Source: Lachnospiraceae bacterium (GTDB lineage Bacteria > Bacillota > Clostridia > Lachnospirales > Lachnospiraceae). From it: a DNA stretch of 64,000 nt. The notes under the pieces are model-generated. The model made no database searches and was not told where the DNA came from. It saw only the letters and a program-made list of their open reading frames with translations. Each line of letters opens with the position of its first letter. Positions within the stretch are counted from its first letter, which is position 1. Positions 28,174-38,649 of this stretch are shown piece by piece. A program made the position numbers and the translations under genes. The stretch lies in NCBI GenBank assembly GCA_016283575.1, contig JAEEND010000011.1, positions 33,863-97,862 of the forward strand, in the 5' to 3' direction.

Positions 28174-29345
28174 GAATACCGTTGTCGGAAGAAGTCGTAA
28201 AGCTTAAGCCCTCGGGTATTCGTAAGTTTTTCGACATTGTTCATGAAATGAAAGATGCCATATCTTTAGGTGTTGGCGAACCTGATTTCGATACACCCTG
28301 GCATATAAGAGATGAGGGTATTTATTCCCTCGAAAAAGGTAAGACCATTTATACTTCCAATTCCGGTCTTATGCAGTTAAGAGAAGAGATTGCCAAGTAC
28401 CTTGAAAGAAAATATAACGTATCCTACGATCCCGCTTCGGAAATGCTTATTACCGTAGGCGGTTCGGAGGGTATCGACGTGGGTCTCCGCGCGATGCTGA
28501 ATCCCGGGGATGAAGTACTTATTCCCCAGCCTTCATATGTATCTTATGAGCCCTGCACCGTTATCGCAGGCGGCAAACCCGTAATAATCGAGCTTAAAGC
28601 AGAAAATGAGTTCAGATTAACGGAAAAAGAATTAAGAGATGCCATTACCGATAAGACAAGAGTGCTTATTTTACCTTTCCCCAATAACCCTACAGGTGCC
28701 ATCATGGAGGAAAGCGACCTTGTGGCTATTGCCAAGGTTTGTGTGGAAAAAGATATTTTTGTAATGTCCGATGAAATATATGCTGAACTTACCTACAAGG
28801 GAAAGCATGTGTCCATCGCATCCCTTCCCGGCATGAAGGAACGTACCATTCTTATTAACGGTTTTTCAAAGGCATATGCCATGACCGGATGGAGACTTGG
28901 TTACGCATGCGGCCCCAAGGAAATAATCACACAGATGACAAAGATTCATCAGTACTGCATCATGTGTGCTCCTACAACAAGCCAGTATGCAGCTATTGAA
29001 GCTATCAAGAACGGTGATGATGATATTGTAAGAATGCGTGAAGCTTACAACCAGAGACGCCGCTTCCTGCTTGATGCTTTTAAGAAAATGGGACTTGATT
29101 GCTTTGAACCCTTCGGAGCGTTTTATGTATTCCCCTGCATCAAGGAATTCGGTATGACCAGCGAAGAATTCGCTACAAGATTCCTGGAAGAAGAAAAGGT
29201 TGCTGCAGTTCCCGGAACAGCTTTTGGTGAATGCGGAGAAGGCTTCCTTAGAATCTCCTATGCTTATTCTCTGGAGCACTTGAAGATTGCCATGGAAAGA
29301 ATGGCTCATTTTGTTGATAAGTTACGTAAGGAGCAGGGACGATAA
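28170..29345 (+). CDS. PLP-dependent class I/II aminotransferase
   Basis: GVGEPDFDTPWHI, FPNNPTGAIM, NGFSKAYAMTGWRLGYACGP (PLP lysine). Confidence 0.94.
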   Translation: MRIPLSEEVVKLKPSGIRKFFDIVHEMKDAISLGVGEPDFDTPWHIRDEGIYSLEKGKTIYTSNSGLMQLREEIAKYLERKYNVSYDPASEMLITVGGSEGIDVGLRAMLNPGDEVLIPQPSYVSYEPCTVIAGGKPVIIELKAENEFRLTEKELRDAITDKTRVLILPFPNNPTGAIMEESDLVAIAKVCVEKDIFVMSDEIYAELTYKGKHVSIASLPGMKERTILINGFSKAYAMTGWRLGYACGPKEIITQMTKIHQYCIMCAPTTSQYAAIEAIKNGDDDIVRMREAYNQRRRFLLDAFKKMGLDCFEPFGAFYVFPCIKEFGMTSEEFATRFLEEEKVAAVPGTAFGECGEGFLRISYAYSLEHLKIAMERMAHFVDKLRKEQGR

Positions 29346-29836
29346 TGCATATTGTACTGCATGAACCTGAAATTCCCGCAAATACCGGCAACATAGGTCG
29401 TACCTGTGTTGCCACTAATACTACTCTTCACTTGATCGAGCCTTTAGGTTTTCGCCTTGATGAAAAGGCCATTAAGCGTGCGGGGATGGACTACTGGCAG
29501 GATCTTGATGTCAGGACATATATTAATTATAAGGATTTCTTAGATAAGAATCCCGATGCCAAGATCTGGTATGCGACCACCAAGTGTGAAAAGTGCTATT
29601 CAGATGTTTCTTTTTCGGAAGAGGACTTCATAATGTTCGGAAAAGAATCTGCCGGAATACCTGAAGAAATACTGGTGGATAATCCCGACAGATGCATCAG
29701 GATTCCCATGAGCGAGGGCATCAGAAGCCTTAATCTGTCTAATTCCGTAGCCATTGTATTGTATGAAGCTTTGAGGCAGAATTCATTCCCCGGGCTTAGT
29801 GAAAAGGGTCAGCTCCACAGGCTTAACTGGAGATAA
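29345..29836 (+). CDS. trmL: tRNA (cytidine(34)-2'-O)-methyltransferase
   Basis: SPOUT family: IVLHEPEIPANTGNIGRTCVATNTTLHLIEPLGF; IPMSEGIRSLNLSNSVAIVLYEALRQ. Confidence 0.95.
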   Translation: MHIVLHEPEIPANTGNIGRTCVATNTTLHLIEPLGFRLDEKAIKRAGMDYWQDLDVRTYINYKDFLDKNPDAKIWYATTKCEKCYSDVSFSEEDFIMFGKESAGIPEEILVDNPDRCIRIPMSEGIRSLNLSNSVAIVLYEALRQNSFPGLSEKGQLHRLNWR

Positions 29837-29901
29837 TAAATATTACAATAGGTTAATGATCCTACTGTATTATAGGCTTACTAAAAGATAGGGGTGAGCA
29901 T

Positions 29902-30147
29902 ATGAACAGGCAGGATTTTGAGATCAAGGCTATCGTAGCCGGACTGACACAAAAAGATATACTGGATTTTACCAGTGCGTTTCGTGCCATATCTGGTAAC
30001 AGCATTGAAAGCCCCATTGTGGATAAGGAGTATCTTCAAAAAGAAGGCCCGGGAATTGCGATCGCGGTCCGGGCAATATTAGATAAGTCGAGCTCCAAAG
30101 AATCCATAGCAAAGATGATAGATTTCTTTGAGTCGTTATATAATTAG
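29902..30147 (+). CDS. Hypothetical protein (81 aa)
   Basis: ORF with RBS AGGGGTGAG; no recognised domain. Confidence 0.6.
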   Translation: MNRQDFEIKAIVAGLTQKDILDFTSAFRAISGNSIESPIVDKEYLQKEGPGIAIAVRAILDKSSSKESIAKMIDFFESLYN

Positions 30148-30156
30148 CTGTATTTT

Positions 30157-30200
30157 AAGCTTCCGTATCAAGCCCACATGTTACGGAAGCTTATTTTTTT
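30157..30200. terminator. Bidirectional terminator between convergent genes
   Basis: AAGCTTCCGTA / TACGGAAGCTT perfect stem followed by ATTTTTTT. Confidence 0.85.
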
Positions 30201-31608
30201 CGTCTGATTTAGCAAGTGAAAATATGAATTCGGTTCCAACACCTTCAGTGCTGATAACATTGATATGTTCGTTGTGAGCCTGAATGATTTCCTTTGCAAT
30301 GGACAGGCCAAGGCCCGTTCCTTTTTTGTCTTTACCTCTTGATAAGTCGGTTTTATAGAATCGATCAAATACAAGTTTCTGGGCATCTTTGGGGATGCCG
30401 ATGCCGGAGTCTTTAACGGAAACAAAAATCTTATTGTGCTTCTCGGTTGTCTCGATAACGATTGACGAATTGTGGTGAGAGAATTTAATGGCATTATCAA
30501 GGAGGTTATATAAAACCTGCTGGATCTTGGTTTCATCGGCATGCACGGGAAGCTTCTCCGCTGTGAGAATAAGCTCGATGGAAATCCCCTTTTTGGCACA
30601 TGACCCTTCGAAGGAGGCAGCGGTGTTTCTGATAACAGAATTAATATCGAAGTCGGTAAGGTCCAGCATTACGCCCTTCATGTTAAGGTTATTTAATGCA
30701 AGAAGCCCGTTGGTAAGCTTTGTAAGTCTCTCAGTTTCATTAAGCACGATACCCAGGTATTTTTCATGCATTTCCGGAGGAATGGTGCCATCTAAGATAG
30801 CTTCAAGATAGCCTCTTATGGAAGTAAGGGGGGACCTGAAGTCATGGGATACGTTTGCAATAAATTTCTTTTGGTTATCTTCGGAACGGGCGATCTCGTT
30901 GGCCATGTAGTTAAGTGTGGCAGCAAGGTAACCAATCTCATCCTCCGAATCCACGGAGAATTCATAGTGCAGATTACCGGATGCATATTGTTCCGTTGCA
31001 TAGGTGATCTTCTTTAGCGGTATATAGACCATTTCCGTGAAAAAGAAGAGGATTATAAGTGACAATATAAAAAGGATCACAAGTAACAGATATGAAATAC
31101 CGAGAAATTTCTCCGATTCCGTTGAAAGTCCTCTGGTGGTAGCATGAATGACCACGTAACCTTTAACCTTATAATTGGCGGTTATGGGAGAAAAAACGCT
31201 GAGCATTTCCTCATCGAAGAAATTAAAGAAGGTTCCCACGGTATAGTAGGAGTTTCCCGTGACGGTGGGGTCAAAGTTTTCTACCATCAGTGTTTCTTCC
31301 TGATTTATCGGAAGGTCCGAACTGAGTATTAATCGTCCTGAGGGGTTTATGATCCAGATGCTTGCGGAAAGAAAGTTACTTAAATCATCAATCTCATCTT
31401 TAACTTCTTCCATGGTGCGGTTTGTTTCATAAAGGTCCGCCGCATAGGTTCCGGCAATAAGGTTTGCTTCTCTGTAGAAGGACTCGGCGCGCTGACGAAG
31501 AAGCCTGTCATAGGTAGTGCGCGATACAAAGGAGCTTACGATGATAAAGCCGAAAACAGCGAAGATCAAATATGCAAATAAGAATTTTAGATAAAGTGTC
31601 TTTCGCAT
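30181..31608 (-). CDS. Two-component sensor histidine kinase
   Basis: Two TM segments, HAMP, FIANVSHDFRSPLTSI H-box, VKDSGIGIP, GTGLGLSIAKEI. Confidence 0.94.
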   Translation of the reverse strand: MRKTLYLKFLFAYLIFAVFGFIIVSSFVSRTTYDRLLRQRAESFYREANLIAGTYAADLYETNRTMEEVKDEIDDLSNFLSASIWIINPSGRLILSSDLPINQEETLMVENFDPTVTGNSYYTVGTFFNFFDEEMLSVFSPITANYKVKGYVVIHATTRGLSTESEKFLGISYLLLVILFILSLIILFFFTEMVYIPLKKITYATEQYASGNLHYEFSVDSEDEIGYLAATLNYMANEIARSEDNQKKFIANVSHDFRSPLTSIRGYLEAILDGTIPPEMHEKYLGIVLNETERLTKLTNGLLALNNLNMKGVMLDLTDFDINSVIRNTAASFEGSCAKKGISIELILTAEKLPVHADETKIQQVLYNLLDNAIKFSHHNSSIVIETTEKHNKIFVSVKDSGIGIPKDAQKLVFDRFYKTDLSRGKDKKGTGLGLSIAKEIIQAHNEHINVISTEGVGTEFIFSLAKSDEKNKLP

Positions 31609-31623
31609 TTTCTTTTCCCGAAA

Positions 31624-32337
31624 TTAATGATTTAAATCCTGTTTTACTTCAAATTTATAACCGATGCCCCATATCGTGGAGATCTTCCAGGTTTCATGGT
31701 CATTGATCTTTTCACGAAGTCTTTTGATGTGTACGTCTACTGTTCTTGTGTCTCCCACATACTCATATCCCCAGATACGCTCAAGAAGCTGATCTCTTGT
31801 AAATACGTGATTGGGCTGTGAAGCTAAGAAGAATAAAAGCTCCATTTCCTTGGGAGGCATATCTATGGATTCGCCCCTGTAGATTACAGAGTAGTTGGTT
31901 AGATTTACGGTTAGATCAGGGTATGTGACGCACTTGTCGCCGGCAGGCTGCACGGGAGCGGCAGCGGGCTTTACGCGACGTAAAACAGCCTTAACCCTGG
32001 CGATAAGCTCCTTGGTATCAAAGGGCTTTTCGATGTAGTCATCCGCACCGAGCTCTAAGCCAAGGACTTTATCAAAGACTTCGCCTTTTGCGGAAAGCAT
32101 GATGATGGGTACCTGGGATTTTGTGCGGATCTCACGGCACACCTGGTATCCGTCTATGCCGGGAAGCATGAGATCTAAGAGCACCAGCGAAGGCTCAAAA
32201 CTGTCAAAAGCTTCGAGGGCTGATTCCCCGTCATTTACGATCTTTGTTTCAAAACATTCTTTTATTAAGTATAAAGAAACAAGTTCCGCTATGTTGTTGT
32301 CATCATCTACTATAAGTATTCGCTGCTTGTTTGCCAT
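31624..32337 (-). CDS. OmpR/PhoB family response regulator
   Basis: REC (ILIVDDDNNIAELV..LVLLDLMLPGIDGYQVC) plus winged-helix domain. Confidence 0.96.
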   Translation of the reverse strand: MANKQRILIVDDDNNIAELVSLYLIKECFETKIVNDGESALEAFDSFEPSLVLLDLMLPGIDGYQVCREIRTKSQVPIIMLSAKGEVFDKVLGLELGADDYIEKPFDTKELIARVKAVLRRVKPAAAPVQPAGDKCVTYPDLTVNLTNYSVIYRGESIDMPPKEMELLFFLASQPNHVFTRDQLLERIWGYEYVGDTRTVDVHIKRLREKINDHETWKISTIWGIGYKFEVKQDLNH

Positions 32338-32353
32338 TTAGTACCCCCTTAGG

Positions 32354-34726
32354 CTATTTAAATTCGACGATAGTTACGCCTGCATCACCTTCGCCGTGTT
32401 CACCGGCTCTGTAGGATTTTACATATTTCGATTTTTTAAGGAACTGCGTTACCGCATTACGAAGTGCTCCCGTACCTTTACCATGGACAATCCGCACCGA
32501 AGGCATGTGGGAAAGATATGCATCATCAAGATACTTATCTAAAATCGCAATGGCTTCATCTACGGTCTTACCTATCAGATTAAGTTCGTATGATACGGTT
32601 AAAGACTTAGACATCTTGATCTTTCCGCTTCCTGTTGCTTTCTTTATGCCGGGAGCAGTGACAGTCTCTTCCTGAACGGGAATTATATCTTTAATATTGG
32701 TTTTAGTCCTGATGATACCGCATTGTACGAACAGGTCACCCTTGGTATCGGGAAGTGTGCTGACAGTTCCCTTAAGGTTCATGGAAAGAATCTTGACCAT
32801 GTCACCTAAGTGTAAGTCTTTAGCCTTTGTGCCGGAGGAAACATCCTTCTTATCTACGGTAAGCTTTGAATTCTTATCATTTATCTTACCGCGCAGGCTT
32901 TCACGGCGCTTTTCAAGATCCTTCATGGAAACGCCGGCTCCCATTTTGTTAAGAGCACGGATGGATTCATCTGCATAATCCTTGGCTTCCTGAAGAATGT
33001 TTCTTGCTTCTTCGTTGGCCTCTCTTAAAATCTTATCTCTGGAAGAATCGAGCTTTTCGGATTTTTCATTAAAGGCTTTTATCTTAATATCCAGGGCACG
33101 CCTGTCTTCATCAAATTGTAAGCGTTCTTTTTCAAGAGAAACTCTTGCGGCATCGAGATTTGAGATGACATCTTCGAATTTCTCGTCAGTTTCATTGATG
33201 GTGAGCTTCGCCTGATCGATTATCTCCTTGGGTAGTCCCATTTTTTCTGAAATGGCGAAGGCGTTACTTTTTCCGGGTATACCGATTAAGAGTCGGTAAG
33301 TGGGGGAGAGGGTCTCCACGCTGAATTCACAGGAAGCGTTCTCCACAAAAGAAGTAGAAAGCGCAAAAACCTTTAATTCGGAATAATGGGTGGTAGCCAT
33401 GGTTCTTATGCCTCTGTCGTGAAGATAAGAAAGAATAGATATGGCTAAAGCAGCACCTTCCGTAGGATCGGTGCCTGCGCCAAGTTCATCAAAAAGGCAC
33501 AGAGCATCGGTGTCAGCGTGCTTAAGTATGTGGACAATTGACTTCATGTGAGATGAGAATGTGGATAAACTCTGCTCAATACTCTGTTCATCACCGATAT
33601 CCGCATAAACTTCTTTAAAAATTGAAAGTTCCGATAAGTCCGCCGCCGGTATGTGTAAGCCTGCCTGTCCCATCAGTGTAAGGAGTCCGACAGTCTTAAG
33701 CGTTACGGTCTTACCGCCGGTATTGGGACCTGTTATAACAAGAAGGTCATAGTCCTTACCGAGGGGAACATCTATGGGCACCACTTTCTTTTTATCAAGA
33801 AGGGGATGGCGTGCTTTTCTTAAGTTGATCACGTGGTCACTATTAAATATGGGACGTACCGCATTCTGTTCCATGGCAAGATTTGCCTTGGCAAAGGTAA
33901 AGTCTAAACGGGTCATGAGATCGATATCCGTTGAAAGGAAAAGAGTCTGTTCCGATAACGAAGCGGAGAGACCGGCTAAGATAATGCCGATTTCGTGCTG
34001 TTCTTCGATCTCGAGTTCTCTTAACTTGTTATTTAATTCAACAACCTGTTTTGGCTCAATAAAAAAGGTGGAGCCTGATGATGACTGATCGTGCACCATG
34101 CCCGGCACCTGTCCCTTATATTCGCTTTTAACGGGGATACAGTATCTGTCCCCACGCATGGTAACAACCGCATCCTGCAGATAGGTGCGGAGAGAACCGT
34201 TAACCATATGATTAAGCTCCGAATGGATCTTTTCGGAAGTCATGGTGATATTTCTCCGGATGGATTTAAGTGCGGGGCTTGCGTCATCGGCAATGTCGCC
34301 GTCCTCGTTTAAAATGCATCGGGATATTTCTTTTTCTATCTGTGTCAAAGGAGCAAGTCCTTCAAAATAATCGCTCAGTGAATCTCTTTCCGCATCATCG
34401 CAACTTACGCCCCACTGCCTTACAACGCGAACATTACTAAGTAGCGATGCAAAAGAAAGAAGTTCTTTTGCAGTGAGAGTCGCGCCGATCTCAAGGGATT
34501 TTATCTGGAAGCGCAGGTCCTTTAATGAACCGAAATTAACAGAACCCTTCTTAAACAGACGGGTAAGAGCATCGGCAGTTTCTTTTTGCGCCTGCTCGAT
34601 TTCCGAAAGATTGGTCATGGGTGTGAGATCACGGCACATGGCCTTGCCAAGGTCTGATGAGGCCTTGTCTGAAAGCATGTCCAATACAACTGTATATTCA
34701 AGAGTTTTTAATACCTTTTCATTCAT
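32354..34726 (-). CDS. mutS2: Endonuclease MutS2
   Basis: Walker A VITGPNTGGKTVTLKTVGLLTLM; LFDELGAGTDPTEGAALAI; C-terminal Smr domain VRIVHGKGTGALRNAV. Confidence 0.96.
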   Translation of the reverse strand: MNEKVLKTLEYTVVLDMLSDKASSDLGKAMCRDLTPMTNLSEIEQAQKETADALTRLFKKGSVNFGSLKDLRFQIKSLEIGATLTAKELLSFASLLSNVRVVRQWGVSCDDAERDSLSDYFEGLAPLTQIEKEISRCILNEDGDIADDASPALKSIRRNITMTSEKIHSELNHMVNGSLRTYLQDAVVTMRGDRYCIPVKSEYKGQVPGMVHDQSSSGSTFFIEPKQVVELNNKLRELEIEEQHEIGIILAGLSASLSEQTLFLSTDIDLMTRLDFTFAKANLAMEQNAVRPIFNSDHVINLRKARHPLLDKKKVVPIDVPLGKDYDLLVITGPNTGGKTVTLKTVGLLTLMGQAGLHIPAADLSELSIFKEVYADIGDEQSIEQSLSTFSSHMKSIVHILKHADTDALCLFDELGAGTDPTEGAALAISILSYLHDRGIRTMATTHYSELKVFALSTSFVENASCEFSVETLSPTYRLLIGIPGKSNAFAISEKMGLPKEIIDQAKLTINETDEKFEDVISNLDAARVSLEKERLQFDEDRRALDIKIKAFNEKSEKLDSSRDKILREANEEARNILQEAKDYADESIRALNKMGAGVSMKDLEKRRESLRGKINDKNSKLTVDKKDVSSGTKAKDLHLGDMVKILSMNLKGTVSTLPDTKGDLFVQCGIIRTKTNIKDIIPVQEETVTAPGIKKATGSGKIKMSKSLTVSYELNLIGKTVDEAIAILDKYLDDAYLSHMPSVRIVHGKGTGALRNAVTQFLKKSKYVKSYRAGEHGEGDAGVTIVEFK

Positions 34727-34834
34727 AAAACACCAAACCTGAATTGCTTAAAAATCAAGGATATTTTATCATAGGTCGGGTCTCTTTACAATGAACTCGG
34801 GGATAGATATACTTAAAGGGAATTGGAGATTTAC

Positions 34835-36172
34835 ATGGAAGAAAACAATAATTTGCAGGAAAAAGAAGAACAATATACGGTTATAAGAGAGAAGATCAAG
34901 GCTCGCCCCATTAATAAGGGCAAGCTTTTAAAAAATGGCCTGATCACGGTCCTTTCCGCGGTGGCCTTCGGTCTTATTGCCTGTCTTACATTTGTGATTC
35001 TTTCTCCGGTATTTCAGAAGATATTTGAGCCTGAAGAAACTGAGAGCACGGTGCCCATCGTGACATTTCCCGTGGAACCCATCGATGAAGAAATGAATCC
35101 CGAGGACATGCTTACGGATGAAGATGTGCTGGAGGAAAACGCCCACGAGACGCAGAAGGAGTTGCCTGAAGAACAGATAGAGGATATCTTATCCAAGGTA
35201 ACATTTTCATTAACTGACTATCAGAAGCTTTATTACGAGCTTTCGGAAATAGCCAAGGAAGCTGAGAAAAGCCTTGTGCGTATCACGCCTTATTCCAACG
35301 AAGAGGATATGTTCTTAAATGTCTATGAGGGATATGGCGAAGATACGGGTCTTATTGTGGCTGAGGCAGATGGCAGGTTTTTTATCCTTTGTAAGAGTAA
35401 GAGCATCAAAACGTCAAAAGAGCCCGTGGTTACTTTTGTAAATGATATAAGAGCGCAGGCTTCGGTATTTGCTGAAGACGATAAAACAGGCTTTACTATT
35501 CTGGCTGTTTCGGAGAACAGTTTAAATGAAGTGACAAGGCGCAGCATAAAAACAGCTACTCTGGGAAGTTCCGCAGCAAGACGCCTTGCAGGTTCTCCCG
35601 TAATTGCAGTGGGAAGCCCCATGGGTAATTACGGCTCCGTCAACTATGGCATGATCACATCTTCCAACACGCCCATATATGTTACCGATAATACCTATAA
35701 AAAGGTTGATACGGATATTTACGGAAGCACTTCCGCTACGGGCGTGCTTGTGAATCTTACGGGGGAAGTTATAGGAGTCATTGATGGTTCTTTTTCCACA
35801 AGTGATGCAAAGAATCTGATTTCCGCCGTGGGTATTACGGAATTAAAGAAAACTATTGAAGATATGATAAATCATGTGGAGGTGCCGGTCTTTGGGATCA
35901 ATGGTACCGATGTGCCGAAGGAGTTAAGCGATATCTACAGCGCTCCCGAGGGCGCATTCGTAATTGCGGTTAATATGGATTCTCCCGCAATGAAGGGTGG
36001 AATTCAAAGCGGCGATATTATTACTTCCGTTGACGGCGTGCCTATTTCAGGCATGAACGGATTTAACAATTCGGTGCGTTCGGCAGGAAAGAAGACAAGT
36101 GTCTCCGTTAAGGTCTACCGCATGGTTATGGACGAATATAAGCCCATGGAACTGGAAATAGTATTGAATTAG
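34835..36172 (+). CDS. Membrane-anchored trypsin-like/PDZ-domain protein (HtrA-like)
   Basis: N-terminal TM, protease-like fold, PDZ segment GAFVIAVNMDSPAMKGGIQSGDIITSVDGVPISGMNGF; ATG at 34835 follows TTGGAG. Confidence 0.75.
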   Translation: MEENNNLQEKEEQYTVIREKIKARPINKGKLLKNGLITVLSAVAFGLIACLTFVILSPVFQKIFEPEETESTVPIVTFPVEPIDEEMNPEDMLTDEDVLEENAHETQKELPEEQIEDILSKVTFSLTDYQKLYYELSEIAKEAEKSLVRITPYSNEEDMFLNVYEGYGEDTGLIVAEADGRFFILCKSKSIKTSKEPVVTFVNDIRAQASVFAEDDKTGFTILAVSENSLNEVTRRSIKTATLGSSAARRLAGSPVIAVGSPMGNYGSVNYGMITSSNTPIYVTDNTYKKVDTDIYGSTSATGVLVNLTGEVIGVIDGSFSTSDAKNLISAVGITELKKTIEDMINHVEVPVFGINGTDVPKELSDIYSAPEGAFVIAVNMDSPAMKGGIQSGDIITSVDGVPISGMNGFNNSVRSAGKKTSVSVKVYRMVMDEYKPMELEIVLN

Positions 36173-36238
36173 GATCATTAAAGTGACCGCCGGTAAGATG
36201 CGGAAGCGTTAATCATACAGAAATCAGGTGAGTAATAT

Positions 36239-37183
36239 ATGAAGTACATTCAGGATTTAAGAGAAGGGGAAAAGGTTCAGGAGATTTATCTTTGTAAACA
36301 GAAGACCTCCGCAGTGACAAAGAACGGAAAGCCCTATGACAGTGTTATCCTGCAGGATAAAACGGGAGCCCTTGACGGTAAGATCTGGGACGTAGGAAGC
36401 GTAGGAATCGATGAATTCGATGCTCTTGATTATGTTGAAGTCACAGGGGATATGACAGTTTTTAACAACACTCCCCAGTTAAATATAAAAAGAGTGAGAA
36501 AGGTATCGGAGGGAGAATACGATCCCGGTGATTATCTTCCCGTAAGCAGCCGTGATATTGATGAAATGTACAAGGAGCTTCTCGGTTTTATAGGAAGCAT
36601 CAAAAATGAATATTTGAAGGCGTTGCTGGAAGAGTTTTTTGTCCGTGATGAGGAATTTATAGCGAACTTCAGAAAATCCAGCGCTGCGAAGAGTGTGCAT
36701 CACAATTTTATCGGAGGATTACTTGAGCATACAGTATCCGTTGCCTGGATATGCGATTCTTTTGCCAAGCATTATCCGATACTTAAGAGAGATCTGCTGG
36801 TGGCAGCAGCGCTTCTTCATGATGTGGGAAAGGTAAAAGAATTTTCGGCATTTCCGTTAAATGATTACACTGACGAAGGAAACCTCCTGGGACACATTAT
36901 CATGGGATCTGAGATGGTAAGTAAAAAGGTCGAGTGTGTACAGGATTTCCCCAAGGGTCTTGAGAATGAATTAAAGCACTGTATCTTAGCGCACCATGGA
37001 AAGCTCGAGTACGGCTCGCCCAAAAAACCCGCCATCATCGAAGCTGTAGCTCTTAATTATGCCGATGATGTGGATGCCAAGATGGAATCCTTTAAGGAGA
37101 TTTTAATGTCAACCAGTGAAACCGGCTGGCTTGGTTACAACAGGCTTTTCGAAAGCAATCTCCGCCCCACATTACCTATGTAA
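36239..37183 (+). CDS. 3'-5' exoribonuclease YhaM family (OB + HD domain)
   Basis: N-terminal OB fold; HD motif HHNFIGGLLEHTVSVAWICD..LLHDVGKVKE. Confidence 0.88.
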   Translation: MKYIQDLREGEKVQEIYLCKQKTSAVTKNGKPYDSVILQDKTGALDGKIWDVGSVGIDEFDALDYVEVTGDMTVFNNTPQLNIKRVRKVSEGEYDPGDYLPVSSRDIDEMYKELLGFIGSIKNEYLKALLEEFFVRDEEFIANFRKSSAAKSVHHNFIGGLLEHTVSVAWICDSFAKHYPILKRDLLVAAALLHDVGKVKEFSAFPLNDYTDEGNLLGHIIMGSEMVSKKVECVQDFPKGLENELKHCILAHHGKLEYGSPKKPAIIEAVALNYADDVDAKMESFKEILMSTSETGWLGYNRLFESNLRPTLPM

Positions 37184-37204
37184 TGTTTAGAATTCAGGAA
37201 GTAT

Positions 37205-38572
37205 ATGTTAAATAAAAATGATGAGGTAGAACTTAAAATAGAGGACTTATCCAAGGATGGAGAAGGAATCGGCCATACCGCAGACGGTATGACCGTTTTT
37301 GTGATGAACGGAGTTCCGGGCGACGTAGTGCTTGCCCACATCACAAAGGTTAAGAAGACCTGTGCATTTTCTTTTGCAAAAGAAATATTAAAGCCTTCAG
37401 CCGACAGGGTGGAACCGAAGTGCCCCGTTGCAAGACTGTGCGGCGGATGCTCGCTGCAGCACCTTGATTACAAGGCGCAGCTTGGATTTAAAGAAGAATA
37501 TGTGAGAAGCTGCATAGAAAGGATCGGCGGCGTAAAGAATCCTCCCATGGAACCTATTGTGGGGATGGATGAACCTTTCTTTTTCCGTAACAAGGCGCAG
37601 TTCCCGATCGGGATCGACCGCGATGGAAAGGTGGTTATCGGTTTTTACAGACATCACTCCCATGACGTGGTAGATAATGCGACATGTGTGATCCAGGGAG
37701 CGTTTAATGAGAAAATTGTCGATGCCATAAAGCGTTATATCGAAACATACAAGGTATCGGTCTACGATGAAGCTACCGGCAAGGGCTTAATGAGACATGT
37801 TTTTACCCGTTACGGCAAAGCTACCGGGGAAGTGATGGTGTGCCTGGTAATTAACGGAGATACCTTGCCGAAGGAAGACGCCCTTGTGGAGATGCTTTTA
37901 GGGCTTGACCTTGGTGATCTTACCATAAAGAGTATCTGTATTAATATTAATAAAGCTAAAACCAATGTGATTCTAGGGGAGAAGCTTAAGTCTCTTTTCG
38001 GTGATCCGTGGATTGAAGATCTGATCGGAGATGTGCGATACAGGATCTCGCCCCTTTCTTTTTATCAGGTTAATCCGGGGCAGACTAAGAAGCTCTACGA
38101 CATCGCCCTTAACTATGCTGGTCTCACCGGATGCGAGGTGGTGTGGGATCTATATTGCGGAATCGGCACAATATCGCTGTTCCTTGCCCGTGCAGCCAGG
38201 GAAGTTTACGGCGTTGAGATCGTGCCGGAAGCCATTGAAGATGCGAAGCTTAATGCAAAGCTTAACGGTATCGAAAATGCCGAATTCTTCGTGGGGGCCG
38301 CGGAGGACGTGGCTCCGAAGCTTAAAAAGCCCGACGTGATCGTGGTGGATCCGCCTCGCAAGGGTTGCGATGAAAAGCTTCTTGAAACCATTATAAATGT
38401 GGCTCCGAAGCGCCTTGTATACGTGTCATGCGACCCGGCAACTTTGGCTCGCGATCTAAAGATACTTACGGAAAGCGGTTTTGTACTTAAAAAAGCCCGC
38501 CCCGTGGACCAGTTCGGCCACTCAACACATTGTGAAGTGTGCTGCGAACTGGAGAGATTTCGAAAGTCTTAA
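37205..38572 (+). CDS. rlmD: 23S rRNA (uracil-5-)-methyltransferase RlmD-type, with TRAM
   Basis: TRAM domain; VWDLYCGIGTISLFLARAA; VVDPPRKGCDEKLL; VYVSCDPATLARDL. Confidence 0.93.
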   Translation: MLNKNDEVELKIEDLSKDGEGIGHTADGMTVFVMNGVPGDVVLAHITKVKKTCAFSFAKEILKPSADRVEPKCPVARLCGGCSLQHLDYKAQLGFKEEYVRSCIERIGGVKNPPMEPIVGMDEPFFFRNKAQFPIGIDRDGKVVIGFYRHHSHDVVDNATCVIQGAFNEKIVDAIKRYIETYKVSVYDEATGKGLMRHVFTRYGKATGEVMVCLVINGDTLPKEDALVEMLLGLDLGDLTIKSICININKAKTNVILGEKLKSLFGDPWIEDLIGDVRYRISPLSFYQVNPGQTKKLYDIALNYAGLTGCEVVWDLYCGIGTISLFLARAAREVYGVEIVPEAIEDAKLNAKLNGIENAEFFVGAAEDVAPKLKKPDVIVVDPPRKGCDEKLLETIINVAPKRLVYVSCDPATLARDLKILTESGFVLKKARPVDQFGHSTHCEVCCELERFRKS

Positions 38573-38649
38573 TATTATCATCAGAAATTGAGATTGTCGG
38601 ATGTGATATTTTGATTGGACAGAATAATTTCAAAGATGAAAGAAGAACT

